A stretch of 64,000 nt of DNA, from positions 124,001-188,000 of the forward strand of contig NZ_JAYKGK010000005.1 in the NCBI RefSeq assembly GCF_036860675.1, in the 5' to 3' direction. The DNA comes from Rosettibacter primus. GTDB lineage: Bacteria; Bacteroidota; Ignavibacteria; Ignavibacteriales; Melioribacteraceae. Shown piece after piece: positions 43,973-53,504 of the stretch; position 1 is the first letter of the stretch; the number at the start of each line of letters is the position of its first letter. The notes below the pieces were generated by a model. The model made no database searches and was not told the origin of the DNA. It worked only from the letters and a program-made list of their open reading frames with translations. The translations under genes and the position numbers were made by a program.

Positions 43973-44574
43973 CTAAAAATTATAAAAGTATTTTATAAAA
44001 TATATAAGAATTTTATTACATAACATATCTTAAAAATAAATACAATATTTTCGTAATACTTGAAAAATTATTTTGAGTGATAAAAAATTTTGTTAATTAC
44101 ATTTTCATTCAAATTATTGTAAAAATAGTAATAACATAACTTGGTAGGAGTGTTTAAAATTTTTTCATTGATAAAATTTGCTGAGGAATGCAGGTAACAA
44201 ATAAAAAAGCTGAAAAGCATTTTAATGAGTGGTGAGAAAAATTTAATCTTAGAAGAAAATTCTAAAGAATCCTGATTATTTGAAAAAAACCATCTTTATT
44301 AGCAAATCATCTACTTTTAGAATGGAAACCGCTCTCCTAAAAGCACTAAAACTAAAATTAAATCTGAAGCTCTCCGTTTCTTAACTCAGTTCAAAGAATT
44401 AATCAATTCGCCAAGGGCGAATTAATCAAAAAAAATTTCTACCTAAAACTTTATTTGATTTTGAAGAAGAGTATATTAATTACATTACAAAAACTCACTC
44501 TAAAAGTTATGTCGAAAAATCTGTAATATTTTTTTAAGCTCAATTGGTGGTTACCTTCTCAAAAGAATTCATTT
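43973..44574. other. 602-bp AT-rich gap with an integrase remnant
   Basis: 43981-44200 shows nothing beyond AT-rich sequence and presumably the promoter of the unknown/HD operon. 44324-44537 holds the integrase remnant listed separately. A palindrome AATTCGCC-AAG-GGCGAATT lies at 44405-44423, within an 11-bp direct repeat (GAATTAATCAA at 44396-44406 and 44419-44429). Confidence 0.5.
44324..44537 (+). pseudogene. Remnant of a tyrosine recombinase (N-terminal SAM-like domain)
   Basis: Two plus-strand pieces in different frames read on from each other. One (44324-44425) carries STKTKIKSEALRFLTQFKELI and a stop. The other (44439-44537) carries LPKTLFDFEEEYINYITKTHS ... YVEKSVIFF and a stop. This is the usual start of phage-type integrases (sTktk-kseA-xFL, then the core-binding helix with yI-Y). 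The catalytic domain is missing. A short palindromic insertion interrupts the reading frame between the pieces. Confidence 0.5.
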
Positions 44575-45399
44575 TTATTCTAATCTTTTATATGTGATTT
44601 CTAAATTCCTTAAGTAGCCCTTTAATAATATTCCACCAATTAAAGCAATTAAAATAAAGATTGTTATTATAAACAAGTCTGAATTTAGTTTATTCAGATA
44701 CATAACAATTACCATTCCTATTATAGCAATTGACATTAAAACTCCAAAAATTAACATTGCGGGAGCTAACAAATATCCAATTTCTCTTTTCTTTATTAGC
44801 ATTATTGCAGTAATAATAAATGCTGGCAGAAAAATAGAAATGTCAAGCACATGAACAGGATTGGTTAATATTCCATTTTCTAAAATACTTTTAGGAATTT
44901 CATTTTTAATAATAGCAGGAATAATTTCCGAAAGCCATAGAAAATAAAATAGAATAGCTAAAATTATTAAAAACACACTTGTTGCTTTAATGATTGCAAA
45001 ATTCTGAACGTTAATTTTTATTTCATTGATTTGAGAGAAAATAAAATATACAAATGAATAAAAAGATAAACCGAGTATCACACAGTAAGCTAAAAAAAGA
45101 AAATTAAAGTGCATAGAAAAACAATAAATAGCATATGAGTAAATTAAATATAAAATTACACCGCTCCAGATTAGCATAGCCGACTTGCTTTTTGTATATC
45201 TCAATGAAGTTATAATAAGTAAAGGAACAACAATTAATAAATTAACAATATCTTGCCCAATTCCCTGAACAGCATAATATTTTACTTCCCGTATATATGT
45301 TTCATCAATAAAAATTCCACAGTAGCTCACTATCATTATTAATAATGATAAAGGAAGTGATAATATTAAAATAATTTTTTGTGAATCATTATTTCTCAT
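44575..45399 (-). CDS. Integral membrane protein of unknown function
   Basis: A 274-residue protein with about eight hydrophobic segments, for example ILILSLPLSLLIMIVSYCGIF, SVFLIILAILFYFLWLSEIIPAII, and LFIITIFILIALIGGILLKG. Short charged loops join them, and it has no soluble domain. I do not recognise the family. It stands alone between an integrase remnant and a repeat region. There is no evident partner. Confidence 0.6.
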   Translation of the reverse strand: MRNNDSQKIILILSLPLSLLIMIVSYCGIFIDETYIREVKYYAVQGIGQDIVNLLIVVPLLIITSLRYTKSKSAMLIWSGVILYLIYSYAIYCFSMHFNFLFLAYCVILGLSFYSFVYFIFSQINEIKINVQNFAIIKATSVFLIILAILFYFLWLSEIIPAIIKNEIPKSILENGILTNPVHVLDISIFLPAFIITAIMLIKKREIGYLLAPAMLIFGVLMSIAIIGMVIVMYLNKLNSDLFIITIFILIALIGGILLKGYLRNLEITYKRLE

Positions 45400-45635
45400 A
45401 AAAAAAACAGTCTCAATTTATTTTAGAAAAGCTAATTACTTTTTATAAAGGAGTTCTTTCAAGAATTAACAAAATTTTTCCTATACTTCGATTTACACAT
45501 GGTCTCTGAAAATTTTATCACATAATCGTTTGCGGGCTTAATTACAATTAAAGAACTCTGAAAAATTAATGATTGCCATGTTTAACAATCAGTTTGCTAA
45601 ATCAGGTTATTGCAAATCAAAAAATAGTTAGTCAT

Positions 45636-45724
45636 ACTGAACGGAGCGAAGCATCTTAATTTTTAAATTGCCCACTGCAAGTATTTAAAATCGAGATTCT
45701 TCATTTCGCTCCTCTCCATTCAGT
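45636..45724. repeat. Imperfect inverted repeat of a dispersed 'ACTGAA...AGCGAA...ATCTT' type
   Basis: The left arm ACTGAACGGAGCGAAGCATCTT (read in halves) pairs imperfectly with the right arm, whose reverse complement runs ACTGAATGGAGAGG then AGCGAAATGAAGAATCTC. A related single arm occurs at about 49659-49692 (GAGATTCTTCATTTCTCCC, then TATTCAGT). Such elements are common intergenic repeats in many bacterial genomes. Confidence 0.6.
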
Positions 45725-45747
45725 CCGCCTTTGGCGGAGACTTTTTT
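45724..45747 (+). terminator. Hairpin followed by T-run
   Basis: TCCGCC-TTT-GGCGGA is followed by GAC and six T on the plus strand. No plus-strand gene precedes it, so it may be part of the repeat element rather than a working terminator. Confidence 0.4.
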
Positions 45748-45800
45748 GTACTATTTAGAAACTACTACCTCAAGCTAATCTTTTTGACAACAATAAGTCT

Positions 45801-46454
45801 TCATTTCATTACCATCATTTTCTTATTAATTCTTATTCCCTTCCCTATTAAACTGTAAATATATATTCCACTTGAAAGTTTTCCTCCGTTGTATTCAACT
45901 TCGTAATATCCGCGTTTCTTATTCCCTTCATCTATTACTTCTATTTCTCTGCCTAATATATCGTATACTTTTATTTCTACTTTCCCTTCTTCCGGTATTT
46001 GATAACCTATTCTTGTTACCGGATTAAATGGATTTGGATAATTCTGTTCTAAGACATATTCCTTTGGTGCTTCTGCTTCTATCTTTATTGCTTTCTCTTC
46101 TATTGTCCTATTTTCACTCTTTATTATTAACTTCATCTCTTCTTCTTTCCCTATCTCTGATGTCTTTTCTATTGTAAATTTTATCAATGCTATTCCTTCT
46201 TCTCCGCTTTTTATTTCTTCTATCTCATTCTTTGTTTCTTCTATCCTTATCCATTCGGGCTTACTCTTAATTTCTACTTTCACTCTTTCTAAATTTATTC
46301 CCGTCTCATTCGCTATTTCTAACTCTATCACATTCCCTCTGCTCCCAAATGGTATCTTGTAGATTGGCTGTGAATATATTAATGAACTTATTAAAATTAG
46401 TGAAATAATCCAATATGGGAATATTGGAATGATGGGGTTGAGTCTTTTTTCCAT
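45801..46454 (-). CDS. Small secreted protein with T9SS type A sorting domain
   Basis: A 217-residue protein. It has a signal peptide-like segment (FPYWIISLILISSLIYS), a beta-rich Ig-like region of about 110 residues very rich in Glu, Ile and Lys, then a full type A C-terminal domain: LEQNYPNPFNPVTRIGYQI ... VYDILGREIEVI ... GIYIYSLIGKGIRINKKMM. An AGGAG site precedes the ATG. The passenger part is small and unrecognised, perhaps a surface adhesin or a cargo stub. It is last in a run of secreted-protein genes, 32 bp after the 397-residue protein gene. Confidence 0.7.
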   Translation of the reverse strand: MEKRLNPIIPIFPYWIISLILISSLIYSQPIYKIPFGSRGNVIELEIANETGINLERVKVEIKSKPEWIRIEETKNEIEEIKSGEEGIALIKFTIEKTSEIGKEEEMKLIIKSENRTIEEKAIKIEAEAPKEYVLEQNYPNPFNPVTRIGYQIPEEGKVEIKVYDILGREIEVIDEGNKKRGYYEVEYNGGKLSSGIYIYSLIGKGIRINKKMMVMK

Positions 46455-46486
46455 AGCTACTCCTAATTTTTATTTCTTGTTCTTTC

Positions 46487-47680
46487 TTACACTCGCAGTC
46501 TTTCTCTCAAATAAACTGAAAAATTATACAAAAACCTATATGCATCTTCATTTATCCAGCCTAAGCCCTTTACTGTGTTTATCCAGTTTTCATATGCCTG
46601 AAGTATTATCTCTGCACTTATTGGATAGCCCATATTTATCATCATCTTTGCATTGTTTAATTGGTAATAATTTATGTCTCTTACCCAGTAATATTGTATC
46701 CAACCCAAATTATAACATTGATTGTTGTAACTGATTAAACTGTCTATCATTGATAAAGGAGTTTCGGTGCTGTCGGGTTTAGGTGGTCGGTAATCCTTTA
46801 GTTCTATCTGTAATGTATTCTTTACTTCTAAATTTGTTTCCTTCTCCATAACTTCTTTTACTATGTAATAATCTGTTGGACTACCATATCTTCTAAGCAA
46901 TATCCTCGCCTCCCAGTTCTTATTTATCTTATAAGTTTCTTTCGGTAATTGTTCTCTTAATGCTTTGTTTATTTCTAAACTCTTGTATTTTTTGTAAAAA
47001 TAATAAAATAATATTCTATCTTTATTACCTTCATTTATTTCTCTCTTTAATGATTCAATTAGTATTGGTATAGAATTTTCTCCCAGTATCCATTCTAAAT
47101 AATGTATTGATGATGACCGCGACCTATCAATATTTGAATTTAATGCTGTATTAATCAATAAGTCCAATGCTCTTTGTGAATTTATTGAATCATACTTTAT
47201 GATATATGTTAATAATGGTATCGCAATTCTATATTTATTCTCATCACAACACATTAAATTCATTACATAATTACTATAACTGAAATCTCGTTTATCAAAT
47301 AATATCTCTATGGCAAATGATTTATCACTATATATATATGTCGTATCTCTTCCTTCTCTCTCATAATATATGTTCACTGAATCAAGATATTTTTTGGCGT
47401 ATTCATATGCTTTAGTGGATTTTAATTCTTTTAAGGCATATAAAAAATGCGGCTTCGATGTTGTACGAGACTTCCAAAAATTATTTTCTAATTTTATTAC
47501 TGCTTCGTAAAATCTATATCTTATTGCATCATCTATAGCATCTAAATACTTTGTAGTGTTAAGACTATCAAGATTATTTAGAATTCTATATTTCTCTTCC
47601 TCTGTAAGTGTTCTTTGTGCAAATACATTATTAATACTTAATAAAATAATAACATGAATTACTAACTTAATTATTTTCAT
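46487..47680 (-). CDS. Secreted alpha-helical repeat protein (HEAT-like), unknown function
   Basis: A 397-residue protein with a signal peptide (MKIIKLVIHVIILLSINNVFA). The body is helical with repeating pairs such as LDAIDDAIRYRFYEAVIKLE and YLEWILGENSIPILIESLKRE, which looks like a degenerate HEAT repeat solenoid. No catalytic motif is evident. It lies 13 bp after the HExxH protein gene and near another HEAT-like protein (49204), so these probably form one functional unit. Confidence 0.55.
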   Translation of the reverse strand: MKIIKLVIHVIILLSINNVFAQRTLTEEEKYRILNNLDSLNTTKYLDAIDDAIRYRFYEAVIKLENNFWKSRTTSKPHFLYALKELKSTKAYEYAKKYLDSVNIYYEREGRDTTYIYSDKSFAIEILFDKRDFSYSNYVMNLMCCDENKYRIAIPLLTYIIKYDSINSQRALDLLINTALNSNIDRSRSSSIHYLEWILGENSIPILIESLKREINEGNKDRILFYYFYKKYKSLEINKALREQLPKETYKINKNWEARILLRRYGSPTDYYIVKEVMEKETNLEVKNTLQIELKDYRPPKPDSTETPLSMIDSLISYNNQCYNLGWIQYYWVRDINYYQLNNAKMMINMGYPISAEIILQAYENWINTVKGLGWINEDAYRFLYNFSVYLRERLRV

Positions 47681-47693
47681 ATTGACCTCTATT

Positions 47694-48992
47694 TTAGATG
47701 CATTTAGTAATTTTTTTAATCACTTCAAAATATTTTTCTATAATACCTTTTAACTTATCATTAATATCTCTTTCGTTATCAATCCATCTTTGGATTTCTT
47801 CAATATTATCTGAATAAGGGTTGCCTTCTGTATCTTTTTTCTTTTGCTTAAATCTCTCTAAAAGTTCCAATAACATTGGTTTATTATCCTGTAATGCAAT
47901 AAATCTGGCTAAATTATCATTGTTAATTTCATTACATGTTAACCTGTACTCCTTAAACTTTTCATAAAACTGAGTTTCTAATAGTGCTTGATTAAACATA
48001 TTTTTATTCTGCTCTACATGTAATTCTTCATGTCTACGAATAATCTCTTCTATTTTATAAACTGTATGTTGGGCATTCTCAAAGTTTGATATATCTGCTT
48101 CTGCATTACACAGCTCTTCTATTGATAACGCTTTCAAATCACTTGTATCTCGTAAATAAATTTTACCTTCTCTATAACATACTTCAGATGAGTATTTTAA
48201 GGGTGTTATTATCTCAAACTGCCATTTGTCTAATTGGTTATTGTTACATGCACTTAAATTAAACTCATTTTCAAATCTGTTTATGTAAAATACTGTTACT
48301 CCATCTGCATTTGGATTATCATTACAATGACTTTCTTCAATTTTTATTATATTTATCTTAGGTTCTACTTCCCCCTTGCACTGCGGTGCTGAGGAACAAT
48401 CAGACTTCTTACCAAATTCTATTGCAGCTGTTGTATGAGTTATTGACGGCACACCATAAATTCCGCAATTTGCTAATGGAGGACATTCTACTGTTAATGT
48501 TTTTGCTTCTCTTTTACTCTCTTTTTTATTATGATTAATAACATTTTCCCCCTTTTTGCCCATTAATATACAACCAGTCTCACAAGATGAAAATTCTACC
48601 CTTATATATCTTGTACTGTCGTAATTTGATTCTATCTCTAAATTTACTCCTATATATCCTCCCTGATTTATTCTTATAGACCCTCTAACTGTATCCCCAT
48701 TTTCATCCCTGAAAAAACAATACTCTGCTCCTGAGACTACTCTAAATTCTGCTACAAAATTTACATAAAGACTTATATATAACTGTAAAAATTCCCCTTC
48801 ATAATTATAATACCCAACTTCTAACTTTATTATATCTCCTCCTTCTATTTTTTCTTTACTACTTCTTATTTCCATTTCTCTCCAATCTTCATAATAATCA
48901 CTAACTGCTTCTCTCTTTATTTCAACGCGTTCTTTTATCGTTACCTGTGAATATGTGATATTTAATAATATGTTGTTAACTATCAAAATCAA
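47694..48992 (-). CDS. Secreted protein with an HExxH motif (possible zinc metallopeptidase)
   Basis: A 432-residue protein with a hydrophobic leader (ILIVNNILLNITYSQ). The only start in reach is a TTG at 48992 with no ribosome-binding site. The upstream frame stays open through tetranucleotide repeats without an ATG, so the true start is uncertain. The C-terminal third has IIRRHEELHVEQNKNMFNQ, an HExxH motif of the zincin type. The middle carries several paired cysteines (CETGC, CPPLANC, CSSAPQC), consistent with disulfides outside the cytoplasm. Family not recognised. It is grouped with two HEAT-like secreted proteins and a T9SS-tail protein. Confidence 0.5.
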   Translation of the reverse strand: MILIVNNILLNITYSQVTIKERVEIKREAVSDYYEDWREMEIRSSKEKIEGGDIIKLEVGYYNYEGEFLQLYISLYVNFVAEFRVVSGAEYCFFRDENGDTVRGSIRINQGGYIGVNLEIESNYDSTRYIRVEFSSCETGCILMGKKGENVINHNKKESKREAKTLTVECPPLANCGIYGVPSITHTTAAIEFGKKSDCSSAPQCKGEVEPKINIIKIEESHCNDNPNADGVTVFYINRFENEFNLSACNNNQLDKWQFEIITPLKYSSEVCYREGKIYLRDTSDLKALSIEELCNAEADISNFENAQHTVYKIEEIIRRHEELHVEQNKNMFNQALLETQFYEKFKEYRLTCNEINNDNLARFIALQDNKPMLLELLERFKQKKKDTEGNPYSDNIEEIQRWIDNERDINDKLKGIIEKYFEVIKKITKCI

Positions 48993-49026
48993 TAGTATGA
49001 TTTTTAAATGTTTAGTTATAGAGATA

Positions 49027-49069
49027 TGAATGAATGAATGAATGAATGAATTGATTGATTGATTGATTG
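49027..49069. repeat. Tetranucleotide simple-sequence repeat
   Basis: Six TGAA units (49027-49050) are followed by four TTGA units (49051-49066). The tract lies 35 bp upstream of the TTG start of the HExxH protein gene. Slippage could alter spacing to a promoter or upstream frame, but no start codon is placed so as to be switched. Confidence 0.85.
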
Positions 49070-49203
49070 TCTTATTGGTTTATTTGTATAAGTTGGTTTA
49101 TTGGTTGGTTTGTCCTCCACTGCTTTTTCCCTCTTATTTTTTGAACAAATTTATTCTGTGTCCTCTTTTTTTGTCAAGTATTTTTTTATAAAATATATTG
49201 TCA

Positions 49204-49608
49204 TCACTTTTTCTGTTCTTCTCTATCTTTTCTTTCAAGATATTCTTTATTCCACTCTACCATATTTTTCATTTCCCCCTCTCTGATTATTTCTCCTTTT
49301 TCTCTCGATTTTTGCTCTATATTTCTTATGTACTCTGTTATCTTTTCTTCGATCTTCTTTGAACCAAGTTTTTTCATCGCTTCTAAATACAAAGGTTTAT
49401 TTCTTAATTCTTGTTTATCATATTCTTCTTCTATTATCCCTAATGCTTCTATTATGTTATTCTCTATTACCATTCCTACTGCTTTTATTCTTACTACTTC
49501 ATCTTCACTTCTTAATTCTTTGAGTATCTTTCCCTTGTCAATTTCCTGACCCTTTATTACTACAGATGTTAGTAGTATTATCCCTATTATTAATAATTTA
49601 TTCCTCAT
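49204..49608 (-). CDS. Small secreted HEAT-like protein
   Basis: A 134-residue protein with a signal peptide (MRNKLLIIGIILLTSVVIKG). It then has a HEAT/armadillo-like opening (ILKELRSEDEVVRIKAVGMVIENN) and a long, highly charged, coiled-coil-prone C-terminus (EKITEYIRNIEQKSREKGE and on). Function is unknown. It shares the HEAT-like character of the 46487 gene product. About 210 bp containing the tetranucleotide repeat separate it from the next gene. Confidence 0.5.
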   Translation of the reverse strand: MRNKLLIIGIILLTSVVIKGQEIDKGKILKELRSEDEVVRIKAVGMVIENNIIEALGIIEEEYDKQELRNKPLYLEAMKKLGSKKIEEKITEYIRNIEQKSREKGEIIREGEMKNMVEWNKEYLERKDREEQKK

Positions 49609-49810
49609 TTTTTTTTACCCTTAATTTTTGTTTATCATTCTTTATTCTTTCAAATGAGATTCTTCATTTCTCCCTTTTCTATTCAGTTTTGTAAACATTG
49701 TCTATGGAAATAATTACACCTTTTAATTTTAATATTATTAGACTTTGCATACCAATGAAACAGTCTTTAATGTGACAAAATTATAACGATTCAAGAATTT
49801 TAATTAATCA

Positions 49811-52249
49811 CTATCCTAACACAACTTCAACTTTATGTGTTTTACCATCATTTAAGTCGGGAATTTTATTTCCACTCATCAACTTACCATCAAGATATAA
49901 ACTCTTTACACCTTTATTAATTTTATCCGGATTAGAAATTGTTATTTGATAAATACTATTTCGATATTTTCTTGTTACAGAAAATTTTTCCCAATTTGCT
50001 GGAATACATGGGTCAACAATTAAACCATCAAAATCGGGACGAATGCCAAGAATATATTGAGAGATTGCCACAAAAGACCATGCAGCTGTTCCAGTTAACC
50101 ATGAATTTTTTCCTTCACCATAAGTAGGAGCATCTTTTCCTGCAGTCATTTGGCTGTAGACATAAGGTTCTGCTCTATAAATTTCAATTTGTTCTTCTTT
50201 GGTTGGTGGACAAATACTTTTATAATATTCCATTGCCTGGTCACCTCTTCCAAGTATTGTTTCTGCAATTTGAATCCAGGTATTATTGTGTGTAAATATT
50301 CCGGCATTTTCTTTATATCCTGGAGGATAAGAACTAACCTCACCTAAATAAACATAATATTTTGAATATGCTGGCTGCTGAAGTATAATTCCATTTGGAG
50401 TTGCAAGATATTTTTTAACGCTGTTTAGAGCTTTAAGTGCATAACCATTTTCTAATCCAACTCCGCCTAAAACGCACCAACCCTGGCTTTCAATAAAAAT
50501 TTTTCCTTCTTCATTTTCTTTCGAACCAATTTTTCTGCTGAATGCATCATAAGCTCTAAGAAACCATTCACCGTCCCAGCCGTGTTCATAAATTGTTTTT
50601 TTCATGTTCTCTGCGTGTGTTAGATATTCATTAGCTTCATCAGTTTTCCCTATGAATTTTAGTATCCCTGCCATTTCACTGCATGCTTTGCAAAACAATC
50701 CTGCAATCATAACAGATTCTGCTACTCTGTCATTTTCTATATGTCCAGCTGTTTGAAAGCTTTCACCAGGTGTTGTGGAAAAACAATTTAGATTAAGGCA
50801 ATCATTCCAATCAGCATGACCAATTAACGGCAAACCATGTGGTCCGCGATTGTTCAAAGTATACTTTAATGATAAATGTAAATGGTCTAACAATGTTGCA
50901 TTTGAATTTTGAACATCTGCGTAGCCGCATTTTTCATTCAATATACTAATGTCGCCTGTTTCTTTGATGTAAGCTGCAGTAGATAAAATCAACCAAAGTG
51001 GATCATCATTAAATCCGCCGCCAATTTCTGTATTTCCTTTTTTCGTCAATGGTTGATATTGATGATAGCAGGTTCCATCAGAGAGTTGCGTGGAAGCTAA
51101 ATCTAAAATTCGCTGTCGTGCTCTCGATGGAATCATATGCACAAATCCAAGTATATCCTGATTACTGTCGCGGTATCCCATTCCTCTTCCAATTCCAGAT
51201 TCAAATAACGAAGCCGAGCGCGACATATTAAATGTAACCATGCATTGATATTGATTCCAGATATTCACCATTCGATTTACAATTACGTCTGGTGTATCAG
51301 TTTTATAAGATGATAATAAATCTTCCCAATAATTTTTTAATGAATCGAATGCGGCTAATACATTCGATGTATTTAAGAATTTTGATTTTACTTCTTCAAA
51401 TTCATCTTTTCTGATTTTTCCATTGTTTAGATATTTTTTCTCATCTGGATTTTCTGCATAACCTAAAATGAAATTAACATCTTTTGATTCCCCAGGTTGA
51501 ATTTCTAAATCGATTTGATGAACTCCAATTGGAACCCAACCATATGCTGTACTATTTTTACAATTTCCTTCTAAAACTGCTAAAGGTGATTCTAATCCAT
51601 AATGCAAACCAACAAATGCATCTCTGCTGCTGTCATAACCTGAAACTTTTTCACTGCATGCAAAAAAGCCGTAATGATTTCTTCGTTCTCGATATTCAGT
51701 TATATGAAAAATTGTTCCATCTTCAATTTCAACCTGACCTGTTGAATAATTCCTTTGAAAGTTTGTCATATCATCATAAGCTTCCCATAGGCACCATTCA
51801 ATAAAGCTCCACATTCTAATTTTCTTAATTGATTTAGAATGATTTGTTAATTTCACATGCCAAACTTCATTCCTATATCCAATTGGAACAAAATATAGAA
51901 CTGAAACTTCGAGTTCGTTTTTTTGTCCTGTAATTTTTGTATATGCCAAACCATGACGACATTCATACTTATCGAGTGCAACACGCATTGGCTTCCACAT
52001 TGGATTCCAAACAACATCACCATCTTTGATATACAAATAACGACCATTGCTGTCCATTGGAATATTATTATAACGATAGCGAGTTAAACGCAATTTTCGA
52101 GCATCTTTATAAAAACAATATCCGCCTGCAGTGTTTGAAATTATACCAAAAAAATTTTCTGTTCCTAAATAATTAATCCACGGCAATGGAGTATCTGGTC
52201 TATTAATTACATATTCTTTTTGATTATCATCAAAATATCCGTATTTCAT
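49811..52249 (-). CDS. Cellobiose phosphorylase (GH94)
   Basis: An 812-residue protein, the normal length for cellobiose phosphorylase, with no signal peptide. It has an N-terminal beta-sandwich, a helical linker and an (alpha/alpha)6 barrel. Key signatures are LPLIGHADWNDCLNLNCFSTTPGESFQTA (general acid Asp in DWNDC, around residue 478), GIGRGMGYRDSNQDILGF and GKNSWLTGTAAWSFVA. It splits cellobiose with phosphate to glucose-1-phosphate and glucose, saving ATP. An AGGAGT site precedes the ATG. The upstream GH5 endoglucanase and symporter genes support cellobiose as substrate. Confidence 0.88.
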   Translation of the reverse strand: MKYGYFDDNQKEYVINRPDTPLPWINYLGTENFFGIISNTAGGYCFYKDARKLRLTRYRYNNIPMDSNGRYLYIKDGDVVWNPMWKPMRVALDKYECRHGLAYTKITGQKNELEVSVLYFVPIGYRNEVWHVKLTNHSKSIKKIRMWSFIEWCLWEAYDDMTNFQRNYSTGQVEIEDGTIFHITEYRERRNHYGFFACSEKVSGYDSSRDAFVGLHYGLESPLAVLEGNCKNSTAYGWVPIGVHQIDLEIQPGESKDVNFILGYAENPDEKKYLNNGKIRKDEFEEVKSKFLNTSNVLAAFDSLKNYWEDLLSSYKTDTPDVIVNRMVNIWNQYQCMVTFNMSRSASLFESGIGRGMGYRDSNQDILGFVHMIPSRARQRILDLASTQLSDGTCYHQYQPLTKKGNTEIGGGFNDDPLWLILSTAAYIKETGDISILNEKCGYADVQNSNATLLDHLHLSLKYTLNNRGPHGLPLIGHADWNDCLNLNCFSTTPGESFQTAGHIENDRVAESVMIAGLFCKACSEMAGILKFIGKTDEANEYLTHAENMKKTIYEHGWDGEWFLRAYDAFSRKIGSKENEEGKIFIESQGWCVLGGVGLENGYALKALNSVKKYLATPNGIILQQPAYSKYYVYLGEVSSYPPGYKENAGIFTHNNTWIQIAETILGRGDQAMEYYKSICPPTKEEQIEIYRAEPYVYSQMTAGKDAPTYGEGKNSWLTGTAAWSFVAISQYILGIRPDFDGLIVDPCIPANWEKFSVTRKYRNSIYQITISNPDKINKGVKSLYLDGKLMSGNKIPDLNDGKTHKVEVVLG

Positions 52250-52275
52250 TTTTACTCCTGTATTAAAATTATTTT

Positions 52276-53337
52276 TTAATCTATTAAGGAATCAAAAATT
52301 GGTTTGTTCAGTGATTTTATTTTGTTCCTAATTAACAATCCAGATTCAGTAAGGTCTGATTCTTCCCAATTACCATTTGGTTTATTATCAACTTTTAATG
52401 CTGCTGATGTTTCCTTTTTATCGGCAATAGACCAATTGCACCAGCTCAATTTATTTTCTTCCATAAAGTTTATCCATTTTTCTACTTCTTCATAATCGAG
52501 ATAACCGCTACCAGTATATTCGCAAGTTCCAAATTCACTTACAAAAATTGCAATCCCATTATCAAGAGCTTTTTTGGCTTTGTCCCTTAATTCTTGTTTA
52601 TGACTTGCTGAATAAAAATGGAGTGCATATGCAATATTGTCGAAATTAAGCGGGTCTTCTGAAGCAATATCAACATCCTGCGACCAAGTAGTAGTGCCAA
52701 CAATTATAAGATTGTCTGAATCAATTTCTCGAATACTTTTAATAACAGCTTCAGCATAAGGTTTTACATCATCTTTCCAGGATACTTTCATTGGTTCATT
52801 ATAAATTTCATAAATCAAATTCGGTTTATCGCCGTATAGTTCAGCTATTTGTTTGAAAAATTTAATTGCAAGTTCAGGATGTTTATGAGCATTATGGTCG
52901 TGCCAATCAACAATCACATAAATACCTAAATCAATGCATGCTTCTATTACATTTTTAACTTTCTCAAATTCAATTTCTGGATTTTCAATGTATCCCATCT
53001 TTCCATCTGCTTCTTCAATTCCCATCGATGCTCTAACCACAGTGCAATTCCAATCATCACGCAGCCATTTGATGCAATCATAATTATAATATTTCCCCAT
53101 TAATTGACTCCAGAATAAACTCATTCCTCTTAATATCAAAGGATTACCATCTTTATCCAGAATTTTATTTTCTTCAACACGAATTTGACCAAATTTATCT
53201 ACAATTGTCTTTGAGGTTTGTGGATATAAATTCATTGAAAGAATTATTATCAGAAAAATTATTAAAAAAGATTTTTTTAATGTAAAATTATGTGACAAAT
53301 AATTTTGGGTTGAAAATTTTTCTTTTGAAATATTCAT
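52276..53337 (-). CDS. Secreted GH5 endo-beta-1,4-glucanase
   Basis: A 353-residue enzyme. An N-terminal hydrophobic segment (KKSFLIIFLIIILSMNLYP) follows a 21-residue polar lead, a signal peptide with a long n-region or a membrane anchor. The GH5 barrel opens with DKFGQIRVEENKILDKDGNPLILRGMS in the GH5_2 manner. The acid/base is in LIYEIYNEPMKVSW (around residue 175) and the nucleophile in AIFVSEFGTCEY (around residue 265). It cuts cellulose or mixed-linkage beta-glucan outside the cytoplasm into products for the downstream phosphorylase. It is 27 bp upstream of the GH94 gene and about 170 bp after the symporter gene. Confidence 0.88.
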   Translation of the reverse strand: MNISKEKFSTQNYLSHNFTLKKSFLIIFLIIILSMNLYPQTSKTIVDKFGQIRVEENKILDKDGNPLILRGMSLFWSQLMGKYYNYDCIKWLRDDWNCTVVRASMGIEEADGKMGYIENPEIEFEKVKNVIEACIDLGIYVIVDWHDHNAHKHPELAIKFFKQIAELYGDKPNLIYEIYNEPMKVSWKDDVKPYAEAVIKSIREIDSDNLIIVGTTTWSQDVDIASEDPLNFDNIAYALHFYSASHKQELRDKAKKALDNGIAIFVSEFGTCEYTGSGYLDYEEVEKWINFMEENKLSWCNWSIADKKETSAALKVDNKPNGNWEESDLTESGLLIRNKIKSLNKPIFDSLID

Positions 53338-53377
53338 ATCATCACCATTTACATTTCTTATAAAAAATTTTATTTAA

Positions 53378-53385
53378 CAAACTTA
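53378..53385 (-). promoter_or_regulatory. Possible -7 element (TAAGTTTG) of a Bacteroidota-type promoter
   Basis: On the minus strand TAAGTTTG fits TAnnTTTG. It lies about 40 bp upstream of the endoglucanase start in the only sizeable gap of this part of the locus. No good TTTG partner is seen at the right distance, so this is weak. Confidence 0.3.
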
Positions 53386-53504
53386 AGTAAAAGAATAATA
53401 AATAATTATCTGCATGTTTTTTTATCTCTCACAGATTTCACTGATTTATGCAGATTTCCCGCTGAATTGCCGGGTAACTATAAATTAATTCACTATTCAA
53501 AATT

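Larger units (their letters stand above)
45400..45800. other. 401-bp intergenic region with a dispersed inverted-repeat element
   Basis: No gene is supported. It contains the imperfect inverted repeat at 45636-45724 and the adjoining hairpin at 45724-45747. Sequence 45400-45635 is featureless and AT-rich and probably includes the promoter of the membrane protein gene. Confidence 0.5.

Noticed and set aside
44210..44330. Additional integrase codons upstream (reading KNPDYLKK...)
   Set aside because: The frame does not join the recognised recombinase pieces and lacks family motifs.
49027..49069. Translational phase variation by the tetranucleotide repeat
   Set aside because: No ATG, GTG or TTG upstream is brought in or out of frame by repeat loss or gain; only a spacing effect remains possible.
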